Below are positions 8,574-18,114 of a stretch of 64,000 nucleotides of DNA, piece after piece. The DNA is from Xanthomonas floridensis (lineage in GTDB: Bacteria; Pseudomonadota; Gammaproteobacteria; Xanthomonadales; Xanthomonadaceae): positions 62,001-126,000 of the forward strand of contig NZ_LXNG01000001.1 of the NCBI RefSeq assembly GCF_001642575.1, in the 5' to 3' direction. The notes below the pieces were generated by a model. It did no database searches and was not told the DNA's origin. It worked only from the letters and a program-made list of their open reading frames with translations. Both the position numbers and the translations under genes were made by a program. Position 1 is the stretch's first letter. Each line of letters opens with the position of its first letter.

Positions 8574-9132
8574 GCCCGGAATAATCCGTCAGCCGGAACA
8601 GGTCCACGCCGATGCGCCCGGCGGCGGTCTGCCAGCGATCTTCCAGGGCGGTATCGAACAGCACGTTGGCATCGGAGGGCGCGGTCAGCCAGCTGTTCTC
8701 GCCCAGCTCGAATTCCAGCTGCCCCGCCCCCCAACCTGCACAGCCCAGCGCCACCAGCGCATTGCGCGGGCCTTCGCCGGCGGCCATGGCTTCGAGGATG
8801 TCGCGCGAGGTGGTCAGGAACACGCCCTGCCCCACTTCCAGGCTGGAATCCCACTCGCGCGCATCGTCGTGGATGACGAAGCCGCGCTCCGGATGCACCG
8901 GCCCGCCACTGAGCACGATCTGCTCGCACAGCTGCGTGTCTTCGGTTTCGATCCCCATCTGCGACAGCACTTCGCCCAGGGTGTACTCGGACGGGCGATT
9001 TACCAGCACGCCCATCGCGCCGTTCTCGTCGTGCTGGCAGATCAGCGCGACGCTGCGTGAAAACGTGGGGTCGGACAGCGCCGGAAGCGCGATCAGCAGT
9101 TGGTTGGCCAGAGGCGTGGGTAAAACGGACAT
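8566..9132 (-). CDS. yqgE: YqgE/AlgH family protein
   Basis: 188 residues, starting [21 protein letters not shown], with [16 protein letters not shown] and [14 protein letters not shown], all characteristic of the UPF0301/AlgH family. Its biochemical function is unsettled; it was named for an effect on alginate regulation in Pseudomonas. It is the first gene of the yqgE-ruvX-pyrB operon and overlaps ruvX by 8 bases. Confidence 0.93.
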   Translation of the reverse strand: MSVLPTPLANQLLIALPALSDPTFSRSVALICQHDENGAMGVLVNRPSEYTLGEVLSQMGIETEDTQLCEQIVLSGGPVHPERGFVIHDDAREWDSSLEVGQGVFLTTSRDILEAMAAGEGPRNALVALGCAGWGAGQLEFELGENSWLTAPSDANVLFDTALEDRWQTAAGRIGVDLFRLTDYSGHA

Positions 9133-9210
9133 GGCCGCATTCTAGCCGTTCGTTCCGCCGCGCGCAGAGCCGCTGCCATACTGGCCGCTTGCCTCGAACA
9201 AGGACCGTGC

Positions 9211-11052
9211 ATGCAAACCCTCCCCACCACCGACAACCTCGGCTCCGAGATCCCCCTGCCACGGCAGACCCGTGCCTTCATCGTGCTGGTCGCGCTGTTG
9301 CAGGGCGGGTTGCTGTACCTGGCCGCCCTGGGGGCGCAGCACGACGTGCGGCCGTTCACCGAACCCGGCGCGCGCATCTGCTGGTACACCCTGGTGATGA
9401 CGGTGCCCAGCATGCTGCTGCTGAGCCTGCAGCAGCTGCGCGATCGCCGCCTGTGGCAGCACGTGGCCGGCAGTACGCTGGTATTGGCCGCACTGGGCAG
9501 CTGGGCGGCGTGGAGCGCCACCGGTGCCCCCGCCCTGCAGACCGCCAGTGTCCTGTGGCCGTTCGGCTTCACCGTCACGGTCGGGTGGTTCGTCGCCCTG
9601 CCCTGGCTGCAGTATCGCCAGCAGCACGGCCACTGGCGGGCGGACTACCGCACCCTGTTCGACCATGCCTGGCAGAACGCGTTGACCCTTGCGCTGGCGC
9701 TGCTGTTCGTCTGGGTGTGCTGGATGGTGCTGTGGTTGTGGGCCAGCCTGTTCGCCCTGGTCAAGATCACGGTCTTTCGCGAGCTGTTCCGCGAGCAGGC
9801 CTTCATCTACCTGGCGACGGGCGTGATGACGGGACTGGGCATCCTGATCGGGCGCACCCAGCACCGCGCCGTACAGGTGATGCGCCAGATCCTGTTCTCG
9901 CTGTGCACGGGCCTGCTGCCGCTGCTGGCCGCGGTGAGCGTGCTGTTCCTGCTGGTGCTTCCGTTCACCGGCCTGCAGGCGCTCTGGCAGACCCGTTCGG
10001 CGGCGGCGATCCTGCTGAGCCTGGTCTTCGGGCTGGTGCTGTTCACCAATGCGGTCTATCGCGATGACGACGTGCAGCCGCCGTACCCGCGCTGGCTGCG
10101 CCGGGTGGTCGAGGCCGGCCTGCTCAGCCTGCCGCTGCACGCAGCGCTGGCCGCCTATGCCCTGGTTCTGCGCATTGGGCAGCATGGCTGGACCGGCGAG
10201 CGCTTCTGCGCAGCCGTGCTGGCGACCCTGGCACTGGCGTACGCCTTGGCCTATGCGTTCGCGGTACTGCGGCCGCGCGCGGGCCACTGGCTGGCGCACC
10301 TGGCCGGCGGCAACATGCTGTTGTCGTGGGTGGTGATCGGCCTGGCGATCCTGATCAACAGCCCGTTGCTGGATCCTTACCGCATCACCGTGCACAGCCA
10401 GATCCAGCGGCTGGCGACCGGCACGCCCGAGAGTGTGAAAGCGAATCTGGAGTTCCTGCGTTTCGACAATGGCCGCCGGGGCTACCTGGCGGTGCAGTCG
10501 CTGCGCCAGAGCCCGGCATTTGCCGGCGATGCCGCACGCAGGCAGCTGGAACAGTTACTGGCACGCACCAGTCGTTGGAGCAGGGATCAACCGGTAGCAG
10601 ACCAACAGGACAGACAGCTGACCGACCTGACCCAGATCCGCCTGCACGTGACCGTGGCGGCCGGCCAGGCAGCGCCGCCGCCGGATTGGTGGCAGTACCT
10701 GGTCAGGTCGCAAATGCTCTCCGGGGCTTGTACGCAGGGCAACAGCAACTGCGTGGTGAGCAGCAACGACCTGGATGGCGACGGCCAGCTCGACGTGCTG
10801 CTGTGCAGCCTCAACGCAGACCATGCGGTTGCCTGCGAGCTGCAGACACGCAACCGAGACGGGTGGTATCAAGCGGGCACGGCACAGCTCTACTCCCTCG
10901 ACAGCGAGGCGATGAGCGAAGTGAGCCAGGCGCTGCGCAACAACCAGATTCGGACGCAGCCCACCCGCTGGCCAGACCTGGCATTGCCGGGAGACCGACG
11001 CATCCACATCAGGCCCAGCGAGGAAGGCATGCGACAGGAATCTCGGCCATGA
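9211..11052 (+). CDS. DUF4153 polytopic membrane protein
   Basis: 613 residues. The first 380 or so contain about ten hydrophobic segments in the pattern of DUF4153 (for example FIVLVALLQGGLLYLAALGA and a core with FREQAFIYLATG). The remaining 230 residues are soluble, have two cysteines (GACTQGNSNC), and include DLDGDGQLDVLLC, which looks like an EF-hand/FG-GAP type calcium loop, probably periplasmic. No enzyme motif is visible. The stop overlaps the start of tag by ATGA, so the two are co-translated. Role unknown. Confidence 0.82.
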   Translation: MQTLPTTDNLGSEIPLPRQTRAFIVLVALLQGGLLYLAALGAQHDVRPFTEPGARICWYTLVMTVPSMLLLSLQQLRDRRLWQHVAGSTLVLAALGSWAAWSATGAPALQTASVLWPFGFTVTVGWFVALPWLQYRQQHGHWRADYRTLFDHAWQNALTLALALLFVWVCWMVLWLWASLFALVKITVFRELFREQAFIYLATGVMTGLGILIGRTQHRAVQVMRQILFSLCTGLLPLLAAVSVLFLLVLPFTGLQALWQTRSAAAILLSLVFGLVLFTNAVYRDDDVQPPYPRWLRRVVEAGLLSLPLHAALAAYALVLRIGQHGWTGERFCAAVLATLALAYALAYAFAVLRPRAGHWLAHLAGGNMLLSWVVIGLAILINSPLLDPYRITVHSQIQRLATGTPESVKANLEFLRFDNGRRGYLAVQSLRQSPAFAGDAARRQLEQLLARTSRWSRDQPVADQQDRQLTDLTQIRLHVTVAAGQAAPPPDWWQYLVRSQMLSGACTQGNSNCVVSSNDLDGDGQLDVLLCSLNADHAVACELQTRNRDGWYQAGTAQLYSLDSEAMSEVSQALRNNQIRTQPTRWPDLALPGDRRIHIRPSEEGMRQESRP

Positions 11053-11588
11053 GCGGCTATTGCGCCATCGCCCCGGGCCACCCGGTGCACGGCCATTACC
11101 ACGACCACGAATACGGCTTCCCGCAACGCGACGAACGCGAGTTGTTCGGGCGGCTGGTGCTGGAAATCAATCAGGCCGGCCTGAGCTGGGAGACCATCCT
11201 GCGCAAGCGCGCCAATTTCCGGCAGGCCTATGACGGCTTCGATGTGGATACCGTGGCTGGCTACGGCGACACCGAGATCGCCCGCCTGCTGGGCGATGCC
11301 GGCATCATCCGCAATCGCCTGAAGATTCTGGCGGCCATCCACAACGCGCAGGTCATCCAGGCGATGCGTCGTTCGCACGGCAGCTTCGCGCAATGGCTGG
11401 ACGCGCATCACCCGCTGGACAAGCCGGCCTGGGTCAAACTGTTCAAGAAGACCTTCCGCTTCACCGGCGGCGAAATCACCGGCGAATTCCTGATGAGCCT
11501 GGGCTACCTACCCGGAGCGCATCATGCGCAATGCCCGGTCTACAAGACGATTGCCAGGCTGAAACCGGCATGGATGCAGCACGCGTGA
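11049..11588 (+). CDS. tag: DNA-3-methyladenine glycosylase I
   Basis: 179 residues, normal for Tag, which excises 3-methyladenine from alkylated DNA. The N-terminus has the zinc ligand cysteine (SGYCAIAPG) and YHDHEYGFP; the active-site region reads EINQAGLSWETIL; the C-terminal HHAQCPVYK gives the remaining zinc ligands. The start is set by the ATGA overlap with the DUF4153 gene. A helix-hairpin-helix-like region lies in the middle. Confidence 0.94.
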   Translation: MSGYCAIAPGHPVHGHYHDHEYGFPQRDERELFGRLVLEINQAGLSWETILRKRANFRQAYDGFDVDTVAGYGDTEIARLLGDAGIIRNRLKILAAIHNAQVIQAMRRSHGSFAQWLDAHHPLDKPAWVKLFKKTFRFTGGEITGEFLMSLGYLPGAHHAQCPVYKTIARLKPAWMQHA

Positions 11589-11785
11589 GCCGCCACCTGC
11601 ACGGCGTCGCACGCAACGCCGGTCCGTTGTTTGGCATGCCAACGCTGCGTATCGCATTGCGCTCGCGCAGCGCGTGGCTGCTGCTGGCTGGCCTCACTGG
11701 CGTCATCGCGCAGAAGTCACCCTAGAAGCAGCGAACGGTTCGCCGTCAGCGGTCACGACGTGTGCGCGCCGCGCCGAACCGCAGA

Positions 11786-12502
11786 TCACACCCCCATGTA
11801 GCGATGCGGGCGGTGATTGAACATCAGCACCAGACTCAGCATCAGCGCGCCGATCGCCGAATACAGCACCTTGTCCGGCTTCAATACGAAGAACGCCACC
11901 AGCATCAGCATGGCATCGAAGCTCATCTGCACCTTGCCCGCACTCCAGCCGCGCTCGCGCTGCAGGTAGACCGCCAGGATGCCGATGCCGCCCAGGCTGC
12001 CGCGGTGGCGAATGAAGAACAGGATGCCCAGGCCGGACAGCGCACCGCCGGCAATGGCCGAAAACGCGGTGCTCAGATGCGCGTAATCGGCCCAGCGCGG
12101 CAGCAGATTGGTCAGCGCGCCGCAGGCAGCGACCGCCGCGAACGTCTTCAGGGTGAATTCCCAGCCCATCCGGCGCACGCTCAACCAGTAGAACGGCAGG
12201 TTGACCAGCACGAACACCAGGCCGAAGTTCCAGTCCAGCGCGTAGTGCAGCAAGAACGCCACACCCGCCATGCCGCCAATCATCAACCCGCCCTTGGCGA
12301 AGATCGCCAGGCCGAGCGAAGCCACCAACGTGGCCAGCACCATGCCCTGCACGTCCTCGGCCACCGAGTGGTGATACGCGTGATCGTCGGCCGGGGTGCC
12401 GGCCGAATCCGGCGGTGGCGTCAACGGACCGGAGGTGACCACGGCGCCGTCATCGGGCAACGGCTCTTGCTCCGGACGCAGATCGGAATCGGGAAGGCTC
12501 AC
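11786..12502 (-). CDS. YitT-family membrane protein
   Basis: 238 residues starting at GTG. The first 45 residues are Pro/Asp-rich and soluble; then come five or six transmembrane segments with GLMIGGMAGVAFLLHY and SIAGGALSGLGIL-like glycine-rich stretches, as in the YitT/DUF161 family. The usual C-terminal DUF2179 domain is absent, so this is the short form. Possibly a small-molecule exporter. Single gene, convergent with tag. Confidence 0.82.
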   Translation of the reverse strand: MSLPDSDLRPEQEPLPDDGAVVTSGPLTPPPDSAGTPADDHAYHHSVAEDVQGMVLATLVASLGLAIFAKGGLMIGGMAGVAFLLHYALDWNFGLVFVLVNLPFYWLSVRRMGWEFTLKTFAAVAACGALTNLLPRWADYAHLSTAFSAIAGGALSGLGILFFIRHRGSLGGIGILAVYLQRERGWSAGKVQMSFDAMLMLVAFFVLKPDKVLYSAIGALMLSLVLMFNHRPHRYMGV

Positions 12503-12737
12503 GGGTATGGGGACTGCAGTGGGGTGCGATATTAGACACTATCGGCCACTGCGGTTACATCTGAAACAGCACTGCTGTGCCATGCAAGCGTGAGGAAGCG
12601 GCGGAAGAACTGGCACGTCGTCCGGCTCGGCCGGCCAGCCCACCACTGCGCGCCACGACCAGACGCAATGCCGGGCGCCGGACCGGGAGGTCGTCTCCGG
12701 GTGACTGGCAACATGCGATCGGCCACTGTGGATCGGC

Positions 12738-13307
12738 TTAGCGACTCAGCTGTATCAGCGCAATCGCCAGCGCAGCAAGCGCGCTGAGCGTGAACAACAG
12801 TCCGCCACTGACCAGCCACAGGATGCTCAGCAGCGTGAAACGCTCGCGGCGCCATTCCGGAATGCCCTGCGCACGCTTGAAGCGCCGCAGCCGCGTATTG
12901 ACCACGGCGATCGGCAGCCAGCCTAACACCAGGAAGAACGGGCGCGATTTTTCGGAGAACGTCAGCAGCAACAACGCGATGAAGACCACTGCGGACAGCC
13001 GGAAAAGCCAACGGGATCGTCCCTGCAGCCCAACGCACTGCCCCAGCAGCCTGAAGCAGCTCATCACCCACAGCGGCGCAAGCCCCGCCCGCCAGACCGG
13101 CCATATGCTCGGGCGCCCTGTGATCGCGCGTAACGCAATCCAGTTGCGGTAGAACCAGTAGCCGCCGTAGGCCCCGAAGCTGGCGACGAACATCGCAACC
13201 AGCTTCCAGTTGGAGGGCGCAAACAGCAGCGCCAGCGGATCGTCGACATCGTGCGTCGCGCTGGCAGCTTCCGGGACGTGCCCCTGCGTCAGTCCGGACG
13301 ACCTCAC
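12738..13307 (-). CDS. Membrane protein coupled to pilU
   Basis: 189 residues beginning at GTG 13307, which overlaps the TGA of pilU as GTGA. That overlap decides the start. After a soluble N-terminus come NWKLVAMFVASFGAYGGYWFYRNW and two further hydrophobic regions, the last two at the C-terminus forming a helical hairpin. The YWFYRNW context resembles DUF4234-like proteins, but I am not certain of the family. Co-translation with the retraction ATPase suggests, without proving, a pilus-related or merely co-regulated role. Confidence 0.72.
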   Translation of the reverse strand: MRSSGLTQGHVPEAASATHDVDDPLALLFAPSNWKLVAMFVASFGAYGGYWFYRNWIALRAITGRPSIWPVWRAGLAPLWVMSCFRLLGQCVGLQGRSRWLFRLSAVVFIALLLLTFSEKSRPFFLVLGWLPIAVVNTRLRRFKRAQGIPEWRRERFTLLSILWLVSGGLLFTLSALAALAIALIQLSR

Positions 13308-14434
13308 CGAACCTCGGCGATCTCCACGCCATCGAGCCCCTGCGACAGGGTCTTGGCGTCGCCTCCCTGCGAGAGCTTGATGCGCAGGCGCACCTCGTTC
13401 TGCGAGTCGGCGTAACGCAGCGCGTCTTCGTAGCTGATTTCGCCGGCCTGGTAGAGCTCGAACAGGCTCTGATCGAAGGTGCGCATGCCCAGGTTGGTGG
13501 ACTCCTTCATGATCTCCTTGAGCTTGTGGATCTCGCCGTCGCGGATGTAGTCCTGCACCAGCGGCGTGCCCAGCATGATCTCCATCGCCACGCGGCGACT
13601 GCGGCCATCCGGGGTCGGAATCAGCTGCTGTGCGACCACGCCCTTGAGGTTCAGCGACAGATCCATCAACAGCTGGTTGCGGCGGTCTTCCGGGAAGAAG
13701 TTGATGATGCGATCCATCGCCTGGTTGGCGTTGTTGGCGTGCAGCGTGCACAGCACCAGGTGGCCGGTTTCGGCGAAGGCGATGGCGTGGTCCATGCCCT
13801 CGCGGGTGCGCACCTCGCCGATCATGATCACGTCCGGCGCCTGGCGCAGGGTGTTCTTCAGTGCGTTCTCCCAGCTATCGGTGTCGATGCCGACTTCGCG
13901 CTGGGTGATGATGCAGCCCTCGTGCTTGTGCACGAATTCGATCGGATCTTCGATGGTGATGATGTGCCCGGTGGAATTCTGGTTGCGGTAGCCGATCATC
14001 GCCGCCAGCGAGGTCGATTTACCGGTACCGGTGGCGCCGACGAAGATGATGATGCCGCGCTTGGTCATCGCCAGCGTCTTGATCACCGGCGGCAGGCTCA
14101 ACTCTTCGACCGTCGGGATGCGCGTCTCGATCCGGCGCAGCACCATGCCCACCTGGTTGCGCTGGTAGAAGCAGCTGACACGGAAACGCCCGACCCCGGA
14201 CACGCCGATGGCGAAGTTGCACTCGTGGGTCTTTTCGAACTCTTCGCGCTGCGACGGCGTCATCACGTTCAACACCAGATCGCGGCTCTGCTGCGCGGTC
14301 AACGGCGTCTGCGTGATCGGGCTTATCTTGCCGTGCACCTTGATCGCAGGCGGCATGCCGGAGGTAATGAACAGGTCCGACGCCTTCTGATGCGCCATCA
14401 GCTTGAGGAAGGAGGTGAAGTCGATGGTGCTCAT
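13304..14434 (-). CDS. pilU: Type IV pilus retraction ATPase PilU
   Basis: 376 residues of the PilT/GspE secretion ATPase family. Walker A is VGATGTGKSTS, the Asp box/Walker B region includes TIEDPIEFVHKHEG and VIMIGEVRTREGM, and the His box is GHLVLCTLHAN. Length and the long C-terminal tail separate it from PilT. It powers pilus retraction together with PilT in the cytoplasm. ATG 14434 has GGGAG upstream. It lies downstream of pilT with a 122-base repeat-bearing gap and is followed by a coupled membrane gene. Confidence 0.94.
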   Translation of the reverse strand: MSTIDFTSFLKLMAHQKASDLFITSGMPPAIKVHGKISPITQTPLTAQQSRDLVLNVMTPSQREEFEKTHECNFAIGVSGVGRFRVSCFYQRNQVGMVLRRIETRIPTVEELSLPPVIKTLAMTKRGIIIFVGATGTGKSTSLAAMIGYRNQNSTGHIITIEDPIEFVHKHEGCIITQREVGIDTDSWENALKNTLRQAPDVIMIGEVRTREGMDHAIAFAETGHLVLCTLHANNANQAMDRIINFFPEDRRNQLLMDLSLNLKGVVAQQLIPTPDGRSRRVAMEIMLGTPLVQDYIRDGEIHKLKEIMKESTNLGMRTFDQSLFELYQAGEISYEDALRYADSQNEVRLRIKLSQGGDAKTLSQGLDGVEIAEVR

Positions 14435-14452
14435 GGCGTGCTCCCTCGGAGC

Positions 14453-14555
14453 CGGGAATTGGGAATCGAGAATCGGGAATTGGAGAAGCCGGGCAATGGA
14501 ATCGGTACCGGGAACGCGCTCTTGCAATTCCCCATTCCCGATTCCCTATTCCCGT
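14453..14555. repeat. Inverted pair of GGGAATC-type heptamer arrays between pilT and pilU
   Basis: A degenerate GGGAATT/GGGAATC run (14453-14483) is followed after about 40 bases by the complementary run (14526-14555, CCATTCCCGATTCCC and similar). The two arms could pair in the pilT-pilU transcript. Confidence 0.85.
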
Positions 14556-14556
14556 A

Positions 14557-15594
14557 TCACTCGAATATCCGCTTGTCCTTGGCGTATTCGCGCGCCTGGT
14601 TGCGCGTGATCAGGCTGCGCTTGACCAGGTCCTGCAGATGCTGGTCCAGGGTCTGCATGCCGTATTGCTGGCCGGTCTGGATCGAGGAATACATCTGCGC
14701 CACCTTGTCCTCGCGGATCAGGTTGCGGATCGCCGGGGTGCCGACCATGATTTCCCAGGCAGCGGTGCGGCCGCCGCCGACCTTTTTCAGCAGGGCCTGG
14801 GAAATCACCGCGCGCAGCGACTCGGACAGCATCGAGCGCACCATCGGCTTTTCGCCGGCCGGGAATACGTCGATGATGCGGTCGATGGTCTTTGCCGCCG
14901 AGCTGGTGTGCAAGGTACCGAACACGAGGTGACCGGTTTCCGCGGCGGTGAGCGCCAGGCGGATGGTTTCCAGGTCGCGCAATTCGCCGACCAGGATGAT
15001 GTCCGGGTCTTCGCGCAGTGCCGAACGCAGCGCTTCGTTGAAGCCGTGCGTGTCGCGGTGCACTTCGCGTTGGTTGATCAGGCACTTCTGCGAGGTGTGC
15101 ACGAATTCGATCGGATCCTCGACGGTGAGGATGTGGCCGTATTCGTTCTTGTTGATGTAGTCGATCATGCCGGCCAGCGTGGTCGACTTGCCCGAACCGG
15201 TCGGGCCGGTCACCAGGATCAGGCCCTGCGGCTGGTCGATCAGCTGGCGGAAGATCGGCGGGCAGCCCAGGTCTTCCAGCGTCAACACTTCGGAGGGGAT
15301 GGTGCGGAACACCGCACCGGCACCACGGTTCTGGTTGAACGCATTGACGCGGAAGCGCGCCAGTGAGGGAATCTCGAACGAGAAATCGACCTCGAGGAAT
15401 TCTTCGTAATCGCGCCGCTGCTTGTCCGACATGATGTCGTACACCAGCGCGTGCACCTGTTTATGGTCCAGCGCCGGAATATTGATGCGACGGACATCGC
15501 CATCGACACGGATCATCGGCGGCAGCCCTGCAGACAGGTGCAGGTCCGATGCCTTGTTCTTGACAGAAAACGCCAATAGTTCAGCGATATCCAT
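14557..15594 (-). CDS. pilT: Type IV pilus retraction ATPase PilT
   Basis: 345 residues, the standard PilT length. MDIAELLAFSVKNKASDLHL, Walker A GPTGSGKSTT, the Asp box TVEDPIEFVHTSQKCL, Walker B DIILVGELRDLETI and the retraction-specific AIRNLIREDKVAQMYS are all present. It disassembles pili at the inner membrane and drives twitching motility. ATG 15594 gives the conserved PilT N-terminus. It is divergent from yggS-proC, the usual pilT neighbourhood in gammaproteobacteria. Confidence 0.97.
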   Translation of the reverse strand: MDIAELLAFSVKNKASDLHLSAGLPPMIRVDGDVRRINIPALDHKQVHALVYDIMSDKQRRDYEEFLEVDFSFEIPSLARFRVNAFNQNRGAGAVFRTIPSEVLTLEDLGCPPIFRQLIDQPQGLILVTGPTGSGKSTTLAGMIDYINKNEYGHILTVEDPIEFVHTSQKCLINQREVHRDTHGFNEALRSALREDPDIILVGELRDLETIRLALTAAETGHLVFGTLHTSSAAKTIDRIIDVFPAGEKPMVRSMLSESLRAVISQALLKKVGGGRTAAWEIMVGTPAIRNLIREDKVAQMYSSIQTGQQYGMQTLDQHLQDLVKRSLITRNQAREYAKDKRIFE

Positions 15595-15933
15595 GCGCTG
15601 CTTTTCCCCTAGGCTGCGATTGGAAGGTACTCCCCGGCCGGCAGTATAGCGTTCTGACAGCGCGCGGGAAGCGGCGGGACGCCGGTTCAGGCCGGCAGAC
15701 CGGTGCAGGGCTGAAGGCGTTGTTTTCCGGACATGAGCGGCCTGCCCCTGCCCGTATCCGGACCTGGGCGCCGCCGAACGCGCCCGGCAACGGCCGTACA
15801 TGTGCGCAATCCTTCCACCCGCCCTGTCAGCGTGCCTATCCCACCTCCTATATATAGGCAGCCGGACGCTGTGCGCTGGAAGCCAGTCACCGGCGGCGGC
15901 ACACTAGCGCCCCCGCCTTTGCTGGATGTCCCC
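15595..15933. other. Divergent intergenic region pilT / yggS
   Basis: About 340 bases. On the minus strand TATACT (15648-15643) is a good -10 for pilT, though no strong -35 stands before it. A perfect 12-base palindrome CCTATATATAGG occupies 15847-15858, upstream of yggS. No other gene is seen. Confidence 0.45.
15643..15648 (-). promoter_or_regulatory. Candidate -10 element for pilT
   Basis: TATACT on the minus strand, 49 bases upstream of the pilT ATG; the -35 region is weak. Confidence 0.35.
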
Positions 15934-16626
15934 GTGCCGGTTTCGTCGCTACAGCAGATTCTCGATGCCATCCAGACCGCGGCAGCCCAGCATGCCCGCA
16001 GCGACGTCCGCCTGCTGGCGGTCTCCAAGACCAAGCCTGCCGAGGCCATCGCCGCGCTGGCCGCGCAGGGACAGCGCGCATTTGGCGAAAACTACGTGCA
16101 GGAAGCCGAGACCAAGGTCGCCACGCTCCGCGCACTACAGCTGGAATGGCACCTGATCGGTCACCTGCAATCCAACAAGGCCGAGCTGGCCAGCCGGTGC
16201 TTCGACTGGGTGCAGACAGTGGACCGCCCCAAACTGATCCCGCTGCTCGCGCGCCACCGCCCGGACGACCGCGCACCATTGAATGTGCTGATCCAGGTCA
16301 ACATCGACGATGAGCACAGCAAACACGGCTGCGTGCCGGAGGCGATCGACGCGCTGGCCGACGCCGTCGCATTGCAGCCCACATTGCGCCTGCGCGGATT
16401 GATGGCCATCCCCGCGCCGTTTCCGGAAGCGGCGCGGCGCGCAGAAGCGTTTACCCGCATGCAGGTGCTATTCGAACAGCTGCAGCAGCGCTTCGCGCAG
16501 GTGGACACCTTGTCGATGGGCATGAGCTCGGATTTCACCGAAGCGATCGCAGCCGGCGCCACCATGGTGCGGGTGGGCACGGCGCTATTCGGTGCACGCG
16601 TGCCCGCGCCCGACGCATCCGCCTGA
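15934..16626 (+). CDS. yggS: YggS/PLPBP-family pyridoxal phosphate homeostasis protein
   Basis: 230 residues starting at GTG 15934, chosen because the family N-terminus follows directly and gives the usual 230-235 residue length; an open frame extends further upstream but has no family similarity. The PLP lysine is in LLAVSKTKP, with FGENYVQE, EWHLIGHLQSNK, NIDDEHSKHGC and SMGMSSDFTEAI. It binds PLP and buffers vitamin B6 and amino acid pools. It sits 52 bases before proC, a very widely conserved pair. Confidence 0.93.
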   Translation: MPVSSLQQILDAIQTAAAQHARSDVRLLAVSKTKPAEAIAALAAQGQRAFGENYVQEAETKVATLRALQLEWHLIGHLQSNKAELASRCFDWVQTVDRPKLIPLLARHRPDDRAPLNVLIQVNIDDEHSKHGCVPEAIDALADAVALQPTLRLRGLMAIPAPFPEAARRAEAFTRMQVLFEQLQQRFAQVDTLSMGMSSDFTEAIAAGATMVRVGTALFGARVPAPDASA

Positions 16627-16678
16627 TCCGCGCTGCATGCACGCACGCACCATCCATTCCTGCTTACTGGAGCTTCCA

Positions 16679-17530
16679 ATGACCCTGCCTTCCGCGTCTG
16701 CGTCGTCCGCCAACGCCGGCTCCATCGCCTTCATCGGCGGCGGCAACATGGCGCGCAGCCTGATCGCCGGACTGATACGGCAGGGGGTGCCGGCCGCCTG
16801 CATCCGTGTCGCCGAGCCAGTTGCCGACCTGCGCGCGGCGCTGTCGCACGATTTCGGCGTGGAGACGCTGGACAACGCATGCGAGGCCGCCGATGGCGCG
16901 CAGACCTGGGTGCTGGCGGTCAAGCCACAGGTGATGGCGTCGGTTTGCGCGCAGCTGGCCGATCTTGCCCAGGCCCGGCAACCGCTGCTGGTCTCGATCG
17001 CGGCGGGTATCACCGCAACGCAGTTGCAGCGCTGGTGCGGCGGCGAGGTGGCCGTGGTCCGCGCAATGCCCAATACCCCTGCCCTGCTCGGTGCCGGCGT
17101 CACCGGCCTGTACGCCACTGCACGCGTCTCCCAGACCCAGCGCGCGCAGGCAACCGAGTTGCTGCAGAGTGCCGGCGTCACCGTGTGGATCGACGAGGAG
17201 ACACAGATGGACGCGGTGACGGCCGTTTCCGGCAGTGGGCCGGCCTACGTGTTCCTGCTGGCCGAAGCGATGGAAGCGGCGGCACAGGCGCAGGGACTGC
17301 CGGCCGACACCGCCCGCACGCTGGTTCTGCAGACCCTGCTGGGCGCCTCGCGCATGCTCACCGAATCGGGCGAGGCACCGGAGGTACTGCGGCGTCGGGT
17401 GACCTCGCCCAACGGCACCACGCAGGCGGCCATCGAGACATTTCAGGCCGGTGGTTTTGAAGCGCTGACAGCACAGGCCATTGCCGCAGCCACCGAACGC
17501 GGCCGTAGCCTGTCAGCCGCCAACGATTAG
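16679..17530 (+). CDS. proC: Pyrroline-5-carboxylate reductase
   Basis: 283 residues. It reduces pyrroline-5-carboxylate to proline with NAD(P)H. The Rossmann motif FIGGGNMA, VLAVKPQ, RAMPNTPALLGAG and the P5C-binding VSGSGPAYVFLL, then RRVTSPNGTTQAAI, follow the family order. ATG 16679 has GGAG seven bases upstream. Co-transcribed with yggS. Confidence 0.96.
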   Translation: MTLPSASASSANAGSIAFIGGGNMARSLIAGLIRQGVPAACIRVAEPVADLRAALSHDFGVETLDNACEAADGAQTWVLAVKPQVMASVCAQLADLAQARQPLLVSIAAGITATQLQRWCGGEVAVVRAMPNTPALLGAGVTGLYATARVSQTQRAQATELLQSAGVTVWIDEETQMDAVTAVSGSGPAYVFLLAEAMEAAAQAQGLPADTARTLVLQTLLGASRMLTESGEAPEVLRRRVTSPNGTTQAAIETFQAGGFEALTAQAIAAATERGRSLSAAND

Positions 17531-18114
17531 GCGAGCTGTGCCTGCTGCACGGCTTGCGGTTGCTGCAAGGTGTGCGGTCAATGCAAACGCACAGCAACAC
17601 GCTATTCCGGAGCGGGCTTCGGTCGACCGCGCTCCTGGACGCAGAGCCGCGGGCGATACGGGCTTGCAGTGCAAGGGCGCGATGCTGCCACCGAACTGCA
17701 GCGCCCAGCGCCCCATGCACCGCGCATGCGGACAGTGCAATCGATGCCAATCAATGCCACGCCGGCCATGTCCTGGCGCGGCATTGCTATTTCCCGCAAT
17801 TGCCATTTCCCATAACGGCGCGTGCACCGACATCGTGTCCTGAGCCTGCGCGCGTTCGCGCAAATGCGTGCATGCGCGCGCAACCTGCCTGCTGCTTTGC
17901 GTCAGATGCGACGCAAACCTGCGCGTTGTGCGTGTTGGGCAGGGTGTTTTGCACGCGTTCTGCGCCGCTGGTGAACGAATCCCGGTCGAAAGACGCTTTT
18001 TTTCGGCTGTTTCATCGTTTGCCTATTGGCGGCGCGCAGCAGTTGCCCTACATTTCGCGTTGCCGACCGGGTCGGCAGACCCAACACCACCAACGAATAC
18101 GGAACGCATAACTC
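17531..18114. other. Long intergenic gap upstream of the HU-like gene
   Basis: About 580 bases. Open frames exist on both strands, but they overlap one another and are rich in Cys, His and Arg, as expected of non-coding GC-rich DNA. Its 3' end holds a candidate promoter for the HU-like gene. No RNA gene recognised. Confidence 0.45.
18026..18054 (+). promoter_or_regulatory. Candidate sigma-70 promoter of the HU-like gene
   Basis: TTGGCG and TACATT separated by 17 bases, ending 60 bases before the ATG. Confidence 0.4.

Noticed and set aside
17554..18111. Open frame of 185 codons upstream of the HU-like gene
   Set aside because: Very rich in Cys, Ala and Arg, overlapped by other frames on both strands, and without ribosome binding site or domain; more likely non-coding.
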